Origin: Lampris incognitus | Taxonomy: Eukaryota; Chordata; Actinopteri; Lampriformes; Lampridae | Reading direction: 5' to 3' | Length of the DNA stretch: 64,000 nucleotides | NCBI RefSeq assembly: GCF_029633865.1 | Contig: NC_079219.1 | Coordinates: forward strand, 53,292,898-53,356,897 | In this document: positions 1-12,608 of the stretch, one piece after another | Position numbering within the stretch: position 1 is the stretch's first letter | How the letters are laid out: each line of letters opens with the position of its first letter | The notes under the pieces: model-generated | The model's database searches: none | What the model saw: only the letters and a program-made list of their open reading frames with translations | What the model was told of the DNA's origin: nothing | Program-made: the position numbers and the translations under genes

Positions 1-64
1 AAAATTACAGTAAAATATTATATATAATTCAACAATTAATTATTGTGAAAGTACAGCTATTCCT

Positions 65-65
<1 letters not shown>

Positions 66-98
<33 letters not shown>
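66..98. repeat. (TA)n microsatellite
   Basis: Uninterrupted TA dinucleotide run. Confidence 0.9.
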
Positions 99-110
<12 letters not shown>

Positions 111-284
111 GATTTTACAGCAAAATTCAGTAGAATTAAAAATTGTCATTGTTGAAAACATCTATAAAATGTGATAAAATAAAGGAAATGCTGCATACAT
201 ACAGTTAAATTTACAATTTGGTTGTTGCTGTCTTTTAAATAACAGCATGATAATGTTGTTTCACAAAATTAGTTTAAGGAGTTA

Positions 285-1910
285 AAGATGTCTCATAGCA
301 ACTCAGAACTGGTGTCCTTGAGGACTTGGCCTGGGATGTTTTCCGGGCCTGCGGCCTTGCGGGGGTTGACTTTCTGCAAGGTCCTCCTCACATCTACTGT
401 AGTCACACCGAGGGGCAGTTCACCTGGAGGGGGGTAAGCCTGCAGGGGTTGACTTTCTGCAAGGTCCTCCTCACATCTACTGTAGTCACACCGAGGGGCA
501 GTTCACCTGGAGGGGGGTAAGCCTGCGGGGGTTGACTTTCTGCAGGGTCCTCCTCACATCTACTGTAGTCACACCAAGGGGCAGTTCACCTGGAGGGGGG
601 TAAGCCTGCAGGGGTTGACTTTCTGCAGGTTCCTCCTCACATCTACTGTAGTCACACCGAGGGGCAGTTCACCTGGAGGGGGGTAAACCTGCAGGGGTTG
701 ACTTTCTGCTGGGTCCTCCTCACATCTACTGTAGTCACACCAAGGGGCAGTTCACCTGGAGGGGGGTAAGCCTGCAGGGGTTGACTTTCTGCAAGGTCCT
801 CCTCACATCTACTGTAGTCACACCGAGGGGCAGTTCACCTGGAGGGGGGTAAGCCTGCGGGGGTTGACTTTCTGCAGGGTCCTCCTCACATCTACTGTAG
901 TCACACCAAGGGGCAGTTCACCTGGAGGGGGGTGATCCTGCAGGGGTTGACTTTCTGCAGGTTCCTCCTCACATCTACTGTAGTCACACCGAGGGGCAGT
1001 TCACCTGGAGGGGGGTAAGCCTGCGGGGGTTGACTTTCTGCAGGGTCCTCCTCACATCTACTGTAGTCACACCAAGGGGCAGTTCACCTGGAGGGGGGTA
1101 AGCCTGCAGGGGTTGACTTTCTGCAGGTTCCTCCTCACATCTACTGTAGTCACACCGAGGGGCAGTTCACCTGGAGGGGGGTAAACCTGCAGGGGTTGAC
1201 TTTCTGCTGGGTCCTCCTCACATCTACTGTAGTCACACCAAGGGGCAGTTCACCTGGAGGGGGGTAAGCCTGCAGGGGTTGACTTTCTGCAAGGTCCTCC
1301 TCACATCTACTGTAGTCACACCGAGGGGCAGTTCACCTGGAGGGGGGTAAGCCTGCGGGGGTTGACTTTCTGCAGGGTCCTCCTCACATCTACTGTAGTC
1401 ACACCGAGGGGCAGTTCACCTGGAGGGGGGTAAGCCTGCAGGGGTTGACTTTCTGCAGGGTCCTCCTCACATCTACTGTAGTCACACTGAGGGGCAGCTC
1501 ACCTGGAGGGGGGTGATCCCGGAGCCAGGAGAGGTGTTGGACTCCTCAGAATGAGCATAAAAGGTGTAAAGAGCATCAGGAAGAGTCGGACCCCTGGGGG
1601 ATTCTGATGTATTCTGTGATGCTCTTGATGCCCCCCTCCATATGCACTGGGGTTTGTTGGTGTAGAAGTGACCCTGGATTTTGAGATTTCGATGAAGGAG
1701 CCATGAGAGGAGTTTTTGGCCCAGACTGCGGCGTGTCGCCCCACACCAACCGATGGGGGAAATAAAACCTGCTGTGAGACTGCTGTCAAACGAGGGTTCT
1801 CATACACAGCGTTTGGCTCACGAGAGTCCTCGTCAGAATGGACCATTTGGTCCAGATCACTGAAAGGTCTCTGAGCTTCATAGTCCTGGACTTTTGAGCA
1901 GGATAGGAAA
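285..1910 (-). mobile_element. LINE reverse transcriptase fragment disrupted by an internal tandem array
   Basis: On the minus strand the left edge (about 300-365) reads NPRKAAGPENIPGQVLKD and the array unit reads GELPLGVTTVDVRRTLQKVN. Together these form the finger region of the RT seen in fish jockey/L2-type LINEs. Sequence right of the array (1510-1910) is open on the minus strand for more than 120 codons and probably the preceding linker. The whole is inactive. Confidence 0.7.
349..1510. repeat. 83-bp minisatellite, 14 copies
   Basis: TTGACTTTCT recurs at exactly 366, 449, 532 and every 83 bases up to 1445 with no indel. Units differ at a few diagnostic sites (GCAAGGT, GCAGGGT, GCAGGTT or GCTGGGT; CACCGAGG or CACCAAGG), giving a higher-order pattern. 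Confidence 0.97.
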
Positions 1911-1915
1911 TTAGA

Positions 1916-2340
1916 GGGTGTCCGGGTAGCGTAGCGGTCTATTCCATTGCCTACCAACACTGAGATCGCTGGTTCGAATCCCCATGTTACCTCCAGCTTC
2001 GTCGGGCGTCCCTGCAGACACAATTGGCTGTGTCTGCGGGTGGGAAGCCGGATGTGGGTACGTGGGTCGCTGCACTAGCGCCTCCTCTGGTCGGTCGAGG
2101 TGTCTGTTCGGAGGGAGGAACTGGGGGGAATAGCGTGATCCTCCCACGCGCTACGTCCCCCCTGGTGAAACTCCTCACTGTCAGGTGAGAAGAAGCAGCT
2201 GGCGACTCCACATGTATGGGAGGAGGCATGTGGTAGTCTGCAGCCCTCCCTGGATCGGCAGAGGGGGTGGAGCAGCTTGGGGTGATTGGCCGGATACAAT
2301 TGGGGAGAAAAAGGGGAAAATTACAACAACAACAACAAAA
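1916..2340 (+). mobile_element. tRNA-derived SINE, family A, copy 1
   Basis: Head TCCGGGTAGCGTAGCGG with a pol III B box GGTTCGAATCC near 1972, a body of about 350 bp and a tail GGGGAGAAAAAGGGG. The same unit recurs six more times in the window. Confidence 0.85.
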
Positions 2341-2989
2341 AAGAACAGGAAATGAATCTTTACTTCAATCAGGAACGATACACAACAACAAAGGTGAAGC
2401 AGAAACATTGTTTAATACAATATTTAAAACAACATGGGCATTCACCCCATCACTGATAACAATTTAAAGGGTGTAAGACCCCATAAATTAATTCAGATTC
2501 TGAGATTTTACCCGGGGAGCCCTGAATGGGGCCTTGACACTGGTGGTGGTGGTGGGGTGAAGGCGGCGCGAGTGCCAGAGGCTGTAATAACGACAAGTGT
2601 CAGTTGAGGAGTTCGTAATAATTTATTCCACTCTTCTCAAGGTAAACTTTACTCTCCCATTCTGTTCTACTGACTCATCAGACTTGACTTTAGTTAAGGG
2701 GGAGTTTAATGACTCAGTCTACGACTTCAGAACAAAACATAAAAAGTGGGTGTCCTCATTCCTCAGTTATTGATGTGTATTGCACCATCTTGGCTCAGGC
2801 CTAGACTCTCTGTCAGGTATTTAACTGTGGCCCGGGGCCTTAGCTATGTGTCGTCTTCTCTCTCATTCCCCAGCTCATTCCTCTCCTCTCTCTTTGCTCT
2901 CTAATAGAGGCGGAGCTGCCAAAAATAAACCCTGAAAGTGATGACCGTTGAAAATGCAGTGAAGTGAACTGGTTCTTTTGTGTGTCTAG
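2341..2989 (+). other. OSBPL3 intron, nothing recognised
   Basis: Mostly unique-looking sequence with a short GGT-rich run near 2540. No exon, RNA or transposon ends seen before the exon at 2990. Confidence 0.5.
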
Positions 2990-5674
2990 GTGTACGTAGC
3001 TACGTTTGCTGTGTCAGGGTACGCGTGTAGCTACTACAGAGCTGGAGGGAAACCGTTCAACCCCATCCTGGGAGAGACCTACGAGTGCGACCGGCCCGAT
3101 AAGGGCTTTCGCTTCGTCGCAGAACAGGTAGGCATGGAAAAAAAGCTAATCAGTTGTAATTCTATCCTGAAAACTCTCAAAATGTATTTAGTTAAATACA
3201 TTTAGTCCAAAGTATTTGAATACAAAAATCTGGGACGTCAATCCAGTTAAATTCATTTCGACCTTATTGCCGTTATACCACTACAGCGTAATGAAAAGCC
3301 TTATTCGCCGGTCCCTACAGCGCAGCATCCATGTACGACATAAATTGCAGACAGTTGGCAGGTTTCCATTCAAATGAAAAGCAACATTTTTTGAGGACTT
3401 TTCTAAAAGTCGCAAAAAATGAAATGTGAATTAGTTGCGTTTCCATCAAATTTTTTGAAGCAAATAAAACTCACAATGTTGTTTGACGTGTCCTACATCC
3501 CATGTCCATAATTCAACACCCACAACAAAGTTGGACCAGTTAAGATGAAGAAACAGCTGGTCACGTGATTAAATTCTATTCACATTTCATTTTGAATTTG
3601 GCAAATGCGTTTCCATCTGCCATTTAGTACAGAAACTCCTCATCAAAAAAGCAAAGATCACCTCAAGCGAGTGTAAAAGCTTCTTTGCGATACTTGGGAC
3701 TTTTATTTTGGAAAACCAGTGTTCACATTCAGCCCATTCCCATTTGAAACGTACTAAAATTTTGCATAAACTGACTTGATGAAAATACCACTGTTGACAC
3801 AGTGCATGACTTAAACATAGCAGGACAACGCAGTGCATGATATAAACATAGCAGGACAACGCAGTGCAAATATGGACAATACTCTATGACAGTACATACA
3901 GAATATAAAAATTCGAAAATATAAAAACATATTTGAAAAATTATACAAGAGTGCAAATGGTAATGGGTAGCACAGCTAGCAAAGCCACTGCACCTCATAG
4001 TGTCAAGGAGTTGAGTGGAGGGAATGAGTTTTTTTTTTTGATCAAGGTCTTTTTATTTTTATTTTCACATTATATCACCAGTCCAAACAAGGCCAACAGA
4101 ACAGAAAAAACTTAACCAATTCCACCACCCCCACCCCCGAAATACCAGACGTGCACATATAAATATTTTGTATAGCAAGACATCCATAAAACGAAAACAA
4201 ATAGCACAAGTAAAATGAAATTATATTAAAAACAAGGGAAAAGAAGGGTTACATTGTCATGCTGTCAGCTTCCATATCCTCAACAAAGGTTAAAAAAGGT
4301 TGCCAAATAGTATGAAATTTCCTAGTGGACCCTCTGACAGTATATCTAATCTTCTCCCATTGAGATGGTGCCTGACTTCCCTGATCCAATGACTATATGT
4401 CGGTGGCATTGGGTCTTTCCATTTAAACAGTATCTGTCTCCTGGCCAAAAGAGTGTATAAGGCCAACATGCTGATTTCCCATCTACTAAGAGGGGTGTCC
4501 ACTGAGGCCACACCAAACAGTGCAATGAATGGAGACGGTGCTGCTGCTTTTCCAAATATTTTACAGAAGGTCTCAAAGATGGTTTGCCAGAACGTGTAAA
4601 GCTTTGAACATGTCCAAAACATGTGCAGAAGAGTGGCTGGAGCCTGCCTGCATTGATCAGGGAGGGATGGATTTTTCACTTTATTTCAGTCACTACTACT
4701 CTACAACCCCTGCTAATAATTACTAGTCATGTTATGCTTCAGGTAAACCAAAATATTACACATAGCAACTTTAAGAACCCTGGGAACAATACTGTTAGAA
4801 CCTGTTTCTGTTTTTCCTAGCTAGCTAGCATCAACAATATTTTAACCTGTTAAACTACAACCTGTTTCTGTTTTACATAGCAAGCTAGCATCAGCAATAT
4901 TTTAACCCTGTTAAACTGCATCAGACTTATTCCACTATTCTATAGCCTGCTCCATTTTGTGTATTATCTATCCTGTGCAAGGGCTTTATGTCTTTTGTTT
5001 TTCGTTAGTTTTTTTTAATGCAGCCACTCCGCGGCCAGGTCTCGCATGAAAAATATATTTTCATTCTCTTTACTTTTATTTAACCCTTATTTGACCTGGT
5101 TAGGTAAAGTTTAAATGAACAAGGGCACACACAGTGGCATGGATGTGAAGCATTGTTGAGTCCAAGCGAATAAAGACTTGTGGAATTTGTGTTCATTAGA
5201 CTTGAGCCACAAGTCCATTGGAGACATGTAAAAAAGCGCTCTGTGTACTTCTGTATTGTTTTTGATTTAAAGTTCTGCTTTGAGTGCCCTTGATCCAGTG
5301 CGAGGACTTCTCTACGTTGTTAGCACCCCGCCTCTTTGCAGTGTTGTCTATTAACTCCTCTTTCATCCTCAGGTCAGCCATCACCCACCTGTTTCAGCTT
5401 GCCATGCAGAGTCTAGAAACTTCATCTTTTGGCAAGGTGGGTCAGTCGGGAATTCCTCCACATTAAGTGTTTCGAGTCACACACAGTGACCATACAGATT
5501 CTAACAGGACTTGGTGTAGTCATCAGGTAATGACTGGTCTGTCATTGATTCTGTAGACATGAGATGGAAAAACAAATTTTGGGGGAAGTCAATGGAGATC
5601 GTCCCCGTTGGCACTACACATGTAACCCTGCCTGGGTGAGTCACTCTTAATTCACTCATGGAGCGGATTGTTTG

Positions 5675-5734
<60 letters not shown>

Positions 5735-8700
5735 AAAACACATTTGTTTTTCTACACTTGCAAGGACCCTAACTGACTACATTTATTCCCTAGCCCCAAG
5801 CCCCTAACCATAACTATCAAAACGACATGCCCAACCTTAACCCTAAACACAAATCTTAACACTAAGACAGACCCTTGAATAAGTGAAGACCAGCTAAAAT
5901 GTCCCCACTCTGCAAAAATGTGCTCACTCAAGGTGGCAATCTTGAAGATTTCCACTGTAATAAATAATAATCATAATAATACATTTTATTTAATGGCACC
6001 TTTCATAAGACTCAAGGTGGCAGACAGAATTGCATCGTGAAGGCGAAACTTAAAGAGAACCAATCTAAACACCAGTGGTGTCCATATTCTATAGCCATTA
6101 CACTGTGCAATATCAACATTTACTTCATAATGATGTTACCAAAAAAAAAAAAGTACTTTCACCTTAAAGTTAATCTGTTGTGACACAGGGAGCCAGTGTA
6201 ATTGAATAAGCAGGGGAGTGACATGTTCAGTGGACTTTGAATATGTAATAATCTGGATGAGTTGAAGTTGGTGAATAAGTTTGTTGGCAATGCCTGCCAG
6301 GATCATATTGCAGTAGTCAATGCGTGATGTGACCAAGGCTTTAACTAAGACTTCTGTGGAGTGTTGTGTTAAAGGAAGGTGTAGTCTGGAGATGTTTCAC
6401 AGATGGAAAAAATATATCTGGGAGACATTGTTTATAGAACTGGAAAAAGTTAGGGTACTGTCCAGGATAAAACCAAGGCTATTAACCTGTTTGGAGACAG
6501 GTATGGCGGCTTCAGCAATAGGGAGTGGGCAAATTTTAGTTTTTGAGCGTGTACATTTAGTGCCAATGAAGAATAACTCAGTTTTGCTACTGTTGAATTT
6601 CAGATAATTGTTTGCCATCCATATCTGCAAATCATGGAGAAAAGCAGTGAGGGTAATGGAGTGGAGAGTAGAAGAAGGCTGAGTGGTATGATATGATACA
6701 CATAAAGCTGTGTATCATCAGCATTACAGTGAAAATGGATTCCATAGTGCCACAAGATGTTGCCAAGAGGGGGGAGGTAAAGAAAACAAGAGTGGCCCCA
6801 ACACTGAACCCTGTGGAACTCCATGATACACTATTAAGCTTTCTGACCAGTAATTCTGAATCTGTACAAAATGTGTCCTGTCTGCAAGCTAGGAAGCAAA
6901 CCACTGATACACAGTGCCCACAACTCCAATGCTAGCCAGGCGATCCATGAGGAGGTGATGGGTTAAAGTATCAAAGGCTGCGGTGAGGTCAAGGAGGATG
7001 AGGATAGAGAACAGACCGTAATCAGCTGCATGATGGAGGTCGTTAGTGATCTTAACCAGGGCTGTTTCTGTACTATGTTTGAGGCAAAAGCCAGATTGGA
7101 ATTGTTCAAAGTGATTATTGTTACCAAGGTAGATCTGGAGTTGAGGTGCAACTACCCTCTCAAGAATTTTGGAGATGAATGGTAAATTGGAAATAGGCCG
7201 GTAGTTATTTTGGTCATTAGAGTCTAAACCAGGTTTTTTCAGAGTTGGTCTGATTATGGCAACCTTTTGTGAAGTGGGAACTGTACCAGTGGAGAGAGGA
7301 GTTGATGATGGAGGTTATCAGGTGGATGATAGAGGCTGAACATGCTTTAACTAGGGTTGTGGGTAGGGTTACCAGACAGTCCCGAATTACAAGCAGTTGT
7401 CCCGAATCCTGTCCTGTTTGTCCCAAAAATTAGACTAAACCCACGTTTTAATTAGTTATAGCTTAATAATTAAATACTGGTTGTTGTGAAACATTGTTGT
7501 GGTGTTGCCCACAGATGGGCACTATTGTCCCGTAGCCTACGTGACTTTTGGTTGTTGTGGTTTTTTAGCCGTGTACAGTAGTGCCATGAATTGATAAATA
7601 ACTACGCATAGCGGCAATGCTTAGCAAGTTGCAGTCTGAGGACAGGGAAAGTGTAGCTGCAGGCAGCGTCGCGCAGACATATGAGACAGGCAAATGAATA
7701 AAATAAAATGAATTTATGTAATGGATAATTATTTATACACTGTTACATACAACATAGTCATGGTTTCTTTTTCCTAATGACAGACAGTTCACTTCATGTT
7801 CATGAACAAAATAATAAATTTTAGTGTTGATTTTTGACTTTCATGTGTTTTACTGTTACTGTTCACTGACATTGAATGTAATGCACTGGAGGCCATGCCC
7901 ACCGTGGCCACATGACCAGGCCCACCCCCAACTCCCCTGTCCCGAATTTCACCCATTCTCAAATGGGCCTCCTATTTGTGGAAATTGGATCCAGGTGACA
8001 TGTGGAGGTATTGGACTTAGTAAAAAGTTCAAAAATGTGATTTTCACTTGGAAGACAGAAGTCACATAGGACAGTGGATGGGGACAGTTTCATTGCGCTT
8101 GCTGATGGCAAGTCAGTCTGCATGATGTTAGCAGAGGCCAGCTGCTCATGAATGGTACTAATTTTTGAGTTGGAAAAACTTAAAAAATAGCAGAGCTTGT
8201 TCATTAGAAAGGCTGCTGGTCATATTGGTTTCATGTGGGTTGAGTAACCTGTTCACCCTGGAGAAGAGGTCTGTTAGGTTGCTGTCTGTTGCTAGCTGAC
8301 TATCTTAATGCTTCCCTCTGGTCCACCAGAGAGGAAGTCGCACCATATCCTCTCTGGTGACTGAAGGAAACCATGACTGTTCCTAGCATAGTTCATGTGG
8401 GCAGCTTGAGATTTTTTCGTGGGAAGTGATACCGTACCACTGATACCATTTTTAAAATGCAGATGCTTTCAGAAACAAAAGCGTTCGCTGATTCAGAGCT
8501 TAGTTTTTTAACACGGTCAGTGATAGATAGTGTCAAACAGACATTTCTTTTATATGAAAAAGTTATACGAAAAGGTTTGCGATTTGATATTACAAGTTTA
8601 AGGTTAAAAACTAAAATTAACTCTCAGAAATAGAGCTGAACAAGAACACACGTACACACACACGCTGAACTGCAGCATCTACAGTCTGCAGGTATACAAA

Positions 8701-10664
8701 CCGCACAAACACGAGTACGGTGTATTGATTCCTCCCACCAGATTTGGAGACCACTATGAGTGGAACAAGGTGACTTCCTGCATTCACAACATCCTGAGCG
8801 GGCAGCGCTGGATCGAGCACTACGGGGAGATCAGCATCAAAAACTCCAGCAGCGACGCCTGCCAGTGCAAGATCACCTTTGTCAAGGTGAGGCGAACGCA
8901 CAGTAACCTTCTGAGTGCCCGTCGAGTTTCAGACACGCAGGGTTCATTTTATGTAAATCAGATTCCAAGTGGGAATTTGTTTTTATTTGGGAGTTTTTCA
9001 CACAGGAAAATGTACAAATTTTTACTTTCCTTAGCTGCTTACTGGGACACTCACCAATTCAGCTGACCTCCATGTCTCTGGACTGTGGGAGGAAAGCGCA
9101 GCACCCGGATCTGTGGAGTTGGCAGATCACAGCTTGGATAGGTTAATTTGCAGTCATTTAATTTCCCCAAGGGGATCAATAAAGGAAACTTAATTACTTT
9201 TGTTCGCCTGTATAAGTCAATCTTTGTGTCTATATCTGAAAGTTGTTGTGTCGTGGTGTTGTTAAGTACACTTGAGAGAGCCACGAAACCGGAGTCCAAT
9301 TCCATGTAGTGCAAACCTGCATGGCCAGTAAACATGATTCTGATTCTGATCAGCTCTACTTTTCACCGTCCCCTTCCCCTTTAGGCTGCAGTCGCACGAA
9401 ATTCATATTTTGTCATGCTGGATGTGGGCAGTGCAGGGTGTGACTCACACAGAAATCAGTTTGCTGGTTTGTAGTCCATCTGAGTGGCTGTGGTTGTCGG
9501 TCACACATGAGCGGCTGTTGGTTTTGTGCACTGTAGTCCAGAGAAAGATAAACAAATGTTTTCACTTAATTGTCTCACTTGTACATGTTAGCAAAGTTTT
9601 ATGGACAAATACGGAGGAAGACTGTTGGTGTACAAGTTGTATTTGTATACCACAAAATATGAATTGATGTTCTTAATACATTTTTCGAGTTATTTGCGTC
9701 CAACGCCTGTCTCTCGACTCGCTGCCAGCCAGGCAGCACCTCTCTTGTGGGACAATTTGTAGTTTTCATGGGCAATGTCGCACAATACCGGCTGGTTAGA
9801 CACACAAACAAACAACATCCCCTCCATCCTGGCTCACTAAGGACACTACAGCCAGTTACAGCCATGTGTGGTCAACCACACACACTTCTTTGCTATTGGT
9901 TGAGGCTATGGATTTGTCGGTCAAAGTTGAACTTCACGTGAGGCGAGGATGCAAATTTCCTTCGCCACCGGAAGTGAATGTTTTATTCGCCCCTTCGCTT
10001 GGGAGGCGAATATTCGCCATGGTTAATCTCGTGCATGTGTGACTGTAGCGTTACATTTCTGTCTGATTTACTTGCATGACCAGCTGCCCCCCCACACACA
10101 CGCACACACACGTGCACAAACACACAAGCGCCACACTTTACTCAGCTTTGTTGGCTTTTCTCAGTTCTATTTGTTTTACTTTATTGTTTCCTATTTTAAG
10201 TTATTTCTTGTTAAAAAAAATTCCACCAAGCCTCAACCCCATGGTGCCACCTGGCTCCTCCCCCACCATCCCCTCCTCTCATGCCATCTGGCTCCCCCCC
10301 CCCCTTCCACCATCCCCTCCTCTCATCTCATCTGGCTCCTCCCCCACCATGCCCTCCTCTCATCTCATCTGGCTCCTCCCTCCACCATCCCCTCCTCTCA
10401 TGCCATCTGGCTCCTCCCCCCTCCACCATCCCCTCCTCTCATCTCATCTGGCTCCTCCCCCACCATGCCCTCCTCTCATGCCATCTGGCTCCTCCCCCCT
10501 CCACCATCCCCTCCTCTCATCTCATCTGGCTCCTCCCAGGTCGTCCTCTATGTGGAGTTTGCATGTTCTCCCCGTGTCTGCGTGGGTTTCCTCCGGGTGC
10601 TGCGGTTTCCCCCACAGTCCAAAAAGACATGTAGGTCAGGTGAATCGGCCGTACTAAATTGTCC

Positions 10665-10714
<50 letters not shown>

Positions 10715-11259
10715 TGGGGGGGGCCTGTGATGGCCTGGCGGCTTATCCAGGGTTTCTCCCCACCTGCCGCCCAATGACTGCTGGGATAGGCTCCAGCATC
10801 CCGCGACCCCGATTGGGATAAGCGGCTTGGATAATGGGGTGGATGGATGACAAGTTTTCATTAGCAGAAGAAATTAAAGCCACGCACAATATGTAGGAAC
10901 CAGCTTACAAAAGCACCAAGAACGCTACCTAAGTTAGTGTCTGTCTATGGGGGTGACTTGGCAGATTTACAATAGCACAGAAATATGAAATAGTGGCTCT
11001 CTATTTAACTTAGTGACAGTATATTCACATACTGCACCAAGTGCTGGTATTAATTAGAATATAGCATAAGTGTCCTTACAGTAAGTATGGGGCTTGTCTC
11101 CAAGAAATGGCTGCTCTAGGCAAATATCAGAGGTTTTGATAATAACTGAGCTATACGAGTCGTTAAAGGGGTGTTGCTTTGTCACTCTGGACTCGGTGCC
11201 AAGACGCACACGGATAGTTATGCTAAGAATATGTGAGCAGGACTTCATTAATTTCCTTA

Positions 11260-11353
<94 letters not shown>

Positions 11354-12546
11354 GCACGCGCACACCCACCCCCACGCCTCTCCGTCTCACCCACTTTCGC
11401 TCTTTGTCTCCGTCTTCCTCTATTTTCCTTACTAGTTCCTCTGTGAACTCCGCAAGGGGACAAAAAAGCGAGAGGAACAAGCGAAACAAGCGATAGACAT
11501 ATCTTTGTCACCCCTGGTTGTAATAAAGGCTTTAGTTTTCTCCTTAGCCATCATTCTCACTCATCATCATCATCATCATCATCGCCCCACATCATCCTCA
11601 CTAGTTTGTAGCGGAGAGAGGGGAGATGCCCCCGGACGCCTCGGAGTCTGTGCTCTTCAGTGAGAAGCAGAAGGTTAATTGGTTGCAGTGGGTGGCTGGC
11701 TGAAAGGCCTCCTGCCTCCCGAAGCTGTGCAGCATAACAGGTCAAAACATGCCAGAGCTCATTATGCCTCCTCACCGTCTAGCCCGGCAACAGAGAACTG
11801 ACGGTCGACTGAACAACGACCCCTGCTGGCTGCTGGCAGTTAACACGCCTGCAAAGTGTAGTCTGTCTGTCCATATCCCTCTGAGACCCAGGGGGAAAAA
11901 AAGTTATTTAATTTTGATTTTTTTTTCTACATAAATCAAGTGTTGGGGTGGTAAAAATGGTAAATAGGCTGCATTTATGTAGCGCCTTTCCAGTCTACCG
12001 ACCACTCAAAACACTTTACAGTGGATGCCTCACATTCACCATTTCACACACTGATGGTGGAGGCTGCCACGCAAGGTGCCAACCTGCTCATCAGGAGCAG
12101 TCAGGGGTTCAGTGTCTTGCTCAAGGACACTTTGACACGCTCTCTGCAGGAGCCGGGGATCGAACCAGCGACCTTCCGATTACCAGACGACCCGCTTGAC
12201 CTCCTGAGGCCATGCCGCCCCGCCATGGCAAAGAAAAAAATGTTAGAACTTAATCCTATTCATATTTTACAAGATGTCCTCTGTAGTAGACAACAGGATA
12301 ATCGTTGTCTATTTGCTGTCTTTGCCCCTCCATCACTGGGACACACAACCGCCGTTAGCGGGGGCACACACACTGAAAGCCGGCCTCGCACCACCGAATG
12401 TCCATTCAGAGGCTCCACACTGCTCAAGCTCTGCCTGTCGCCACACCTGGAGTGTCGTTCCGGGCTGTGCTCCCCAAGGATCCGCTGCAGCGATCCAGCC
12501 TTGCTGGAGCCTTCCAGATTCTTGCACACATTTTTCTATTGCAGAC

Positions 12547-12608
<62 letters not shown>

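Noticed and set aside
349-1510. CRISPR-like array
   Set aside because: Units are contiguous 83-bp repeats without unique spacers, and the genome is eukaryotic.
1499-2023. 174-codon minus-strand frame as a gene
   Set aside because: It crosses from LINE remnant into a SINE head and has no start or splice support; kept only as part of the LINE fragment.
10039-10668. A 209-codon plus-strand open frame
   Set aside because: It is made almost entirely from a CT-rich minisatellite and SINE sequence, with no domain.
11054-11496. Arg-Glu and Ser-Leu repeat proteins on both strands
   Set aside because: Products of a (CT)n microsatellite.
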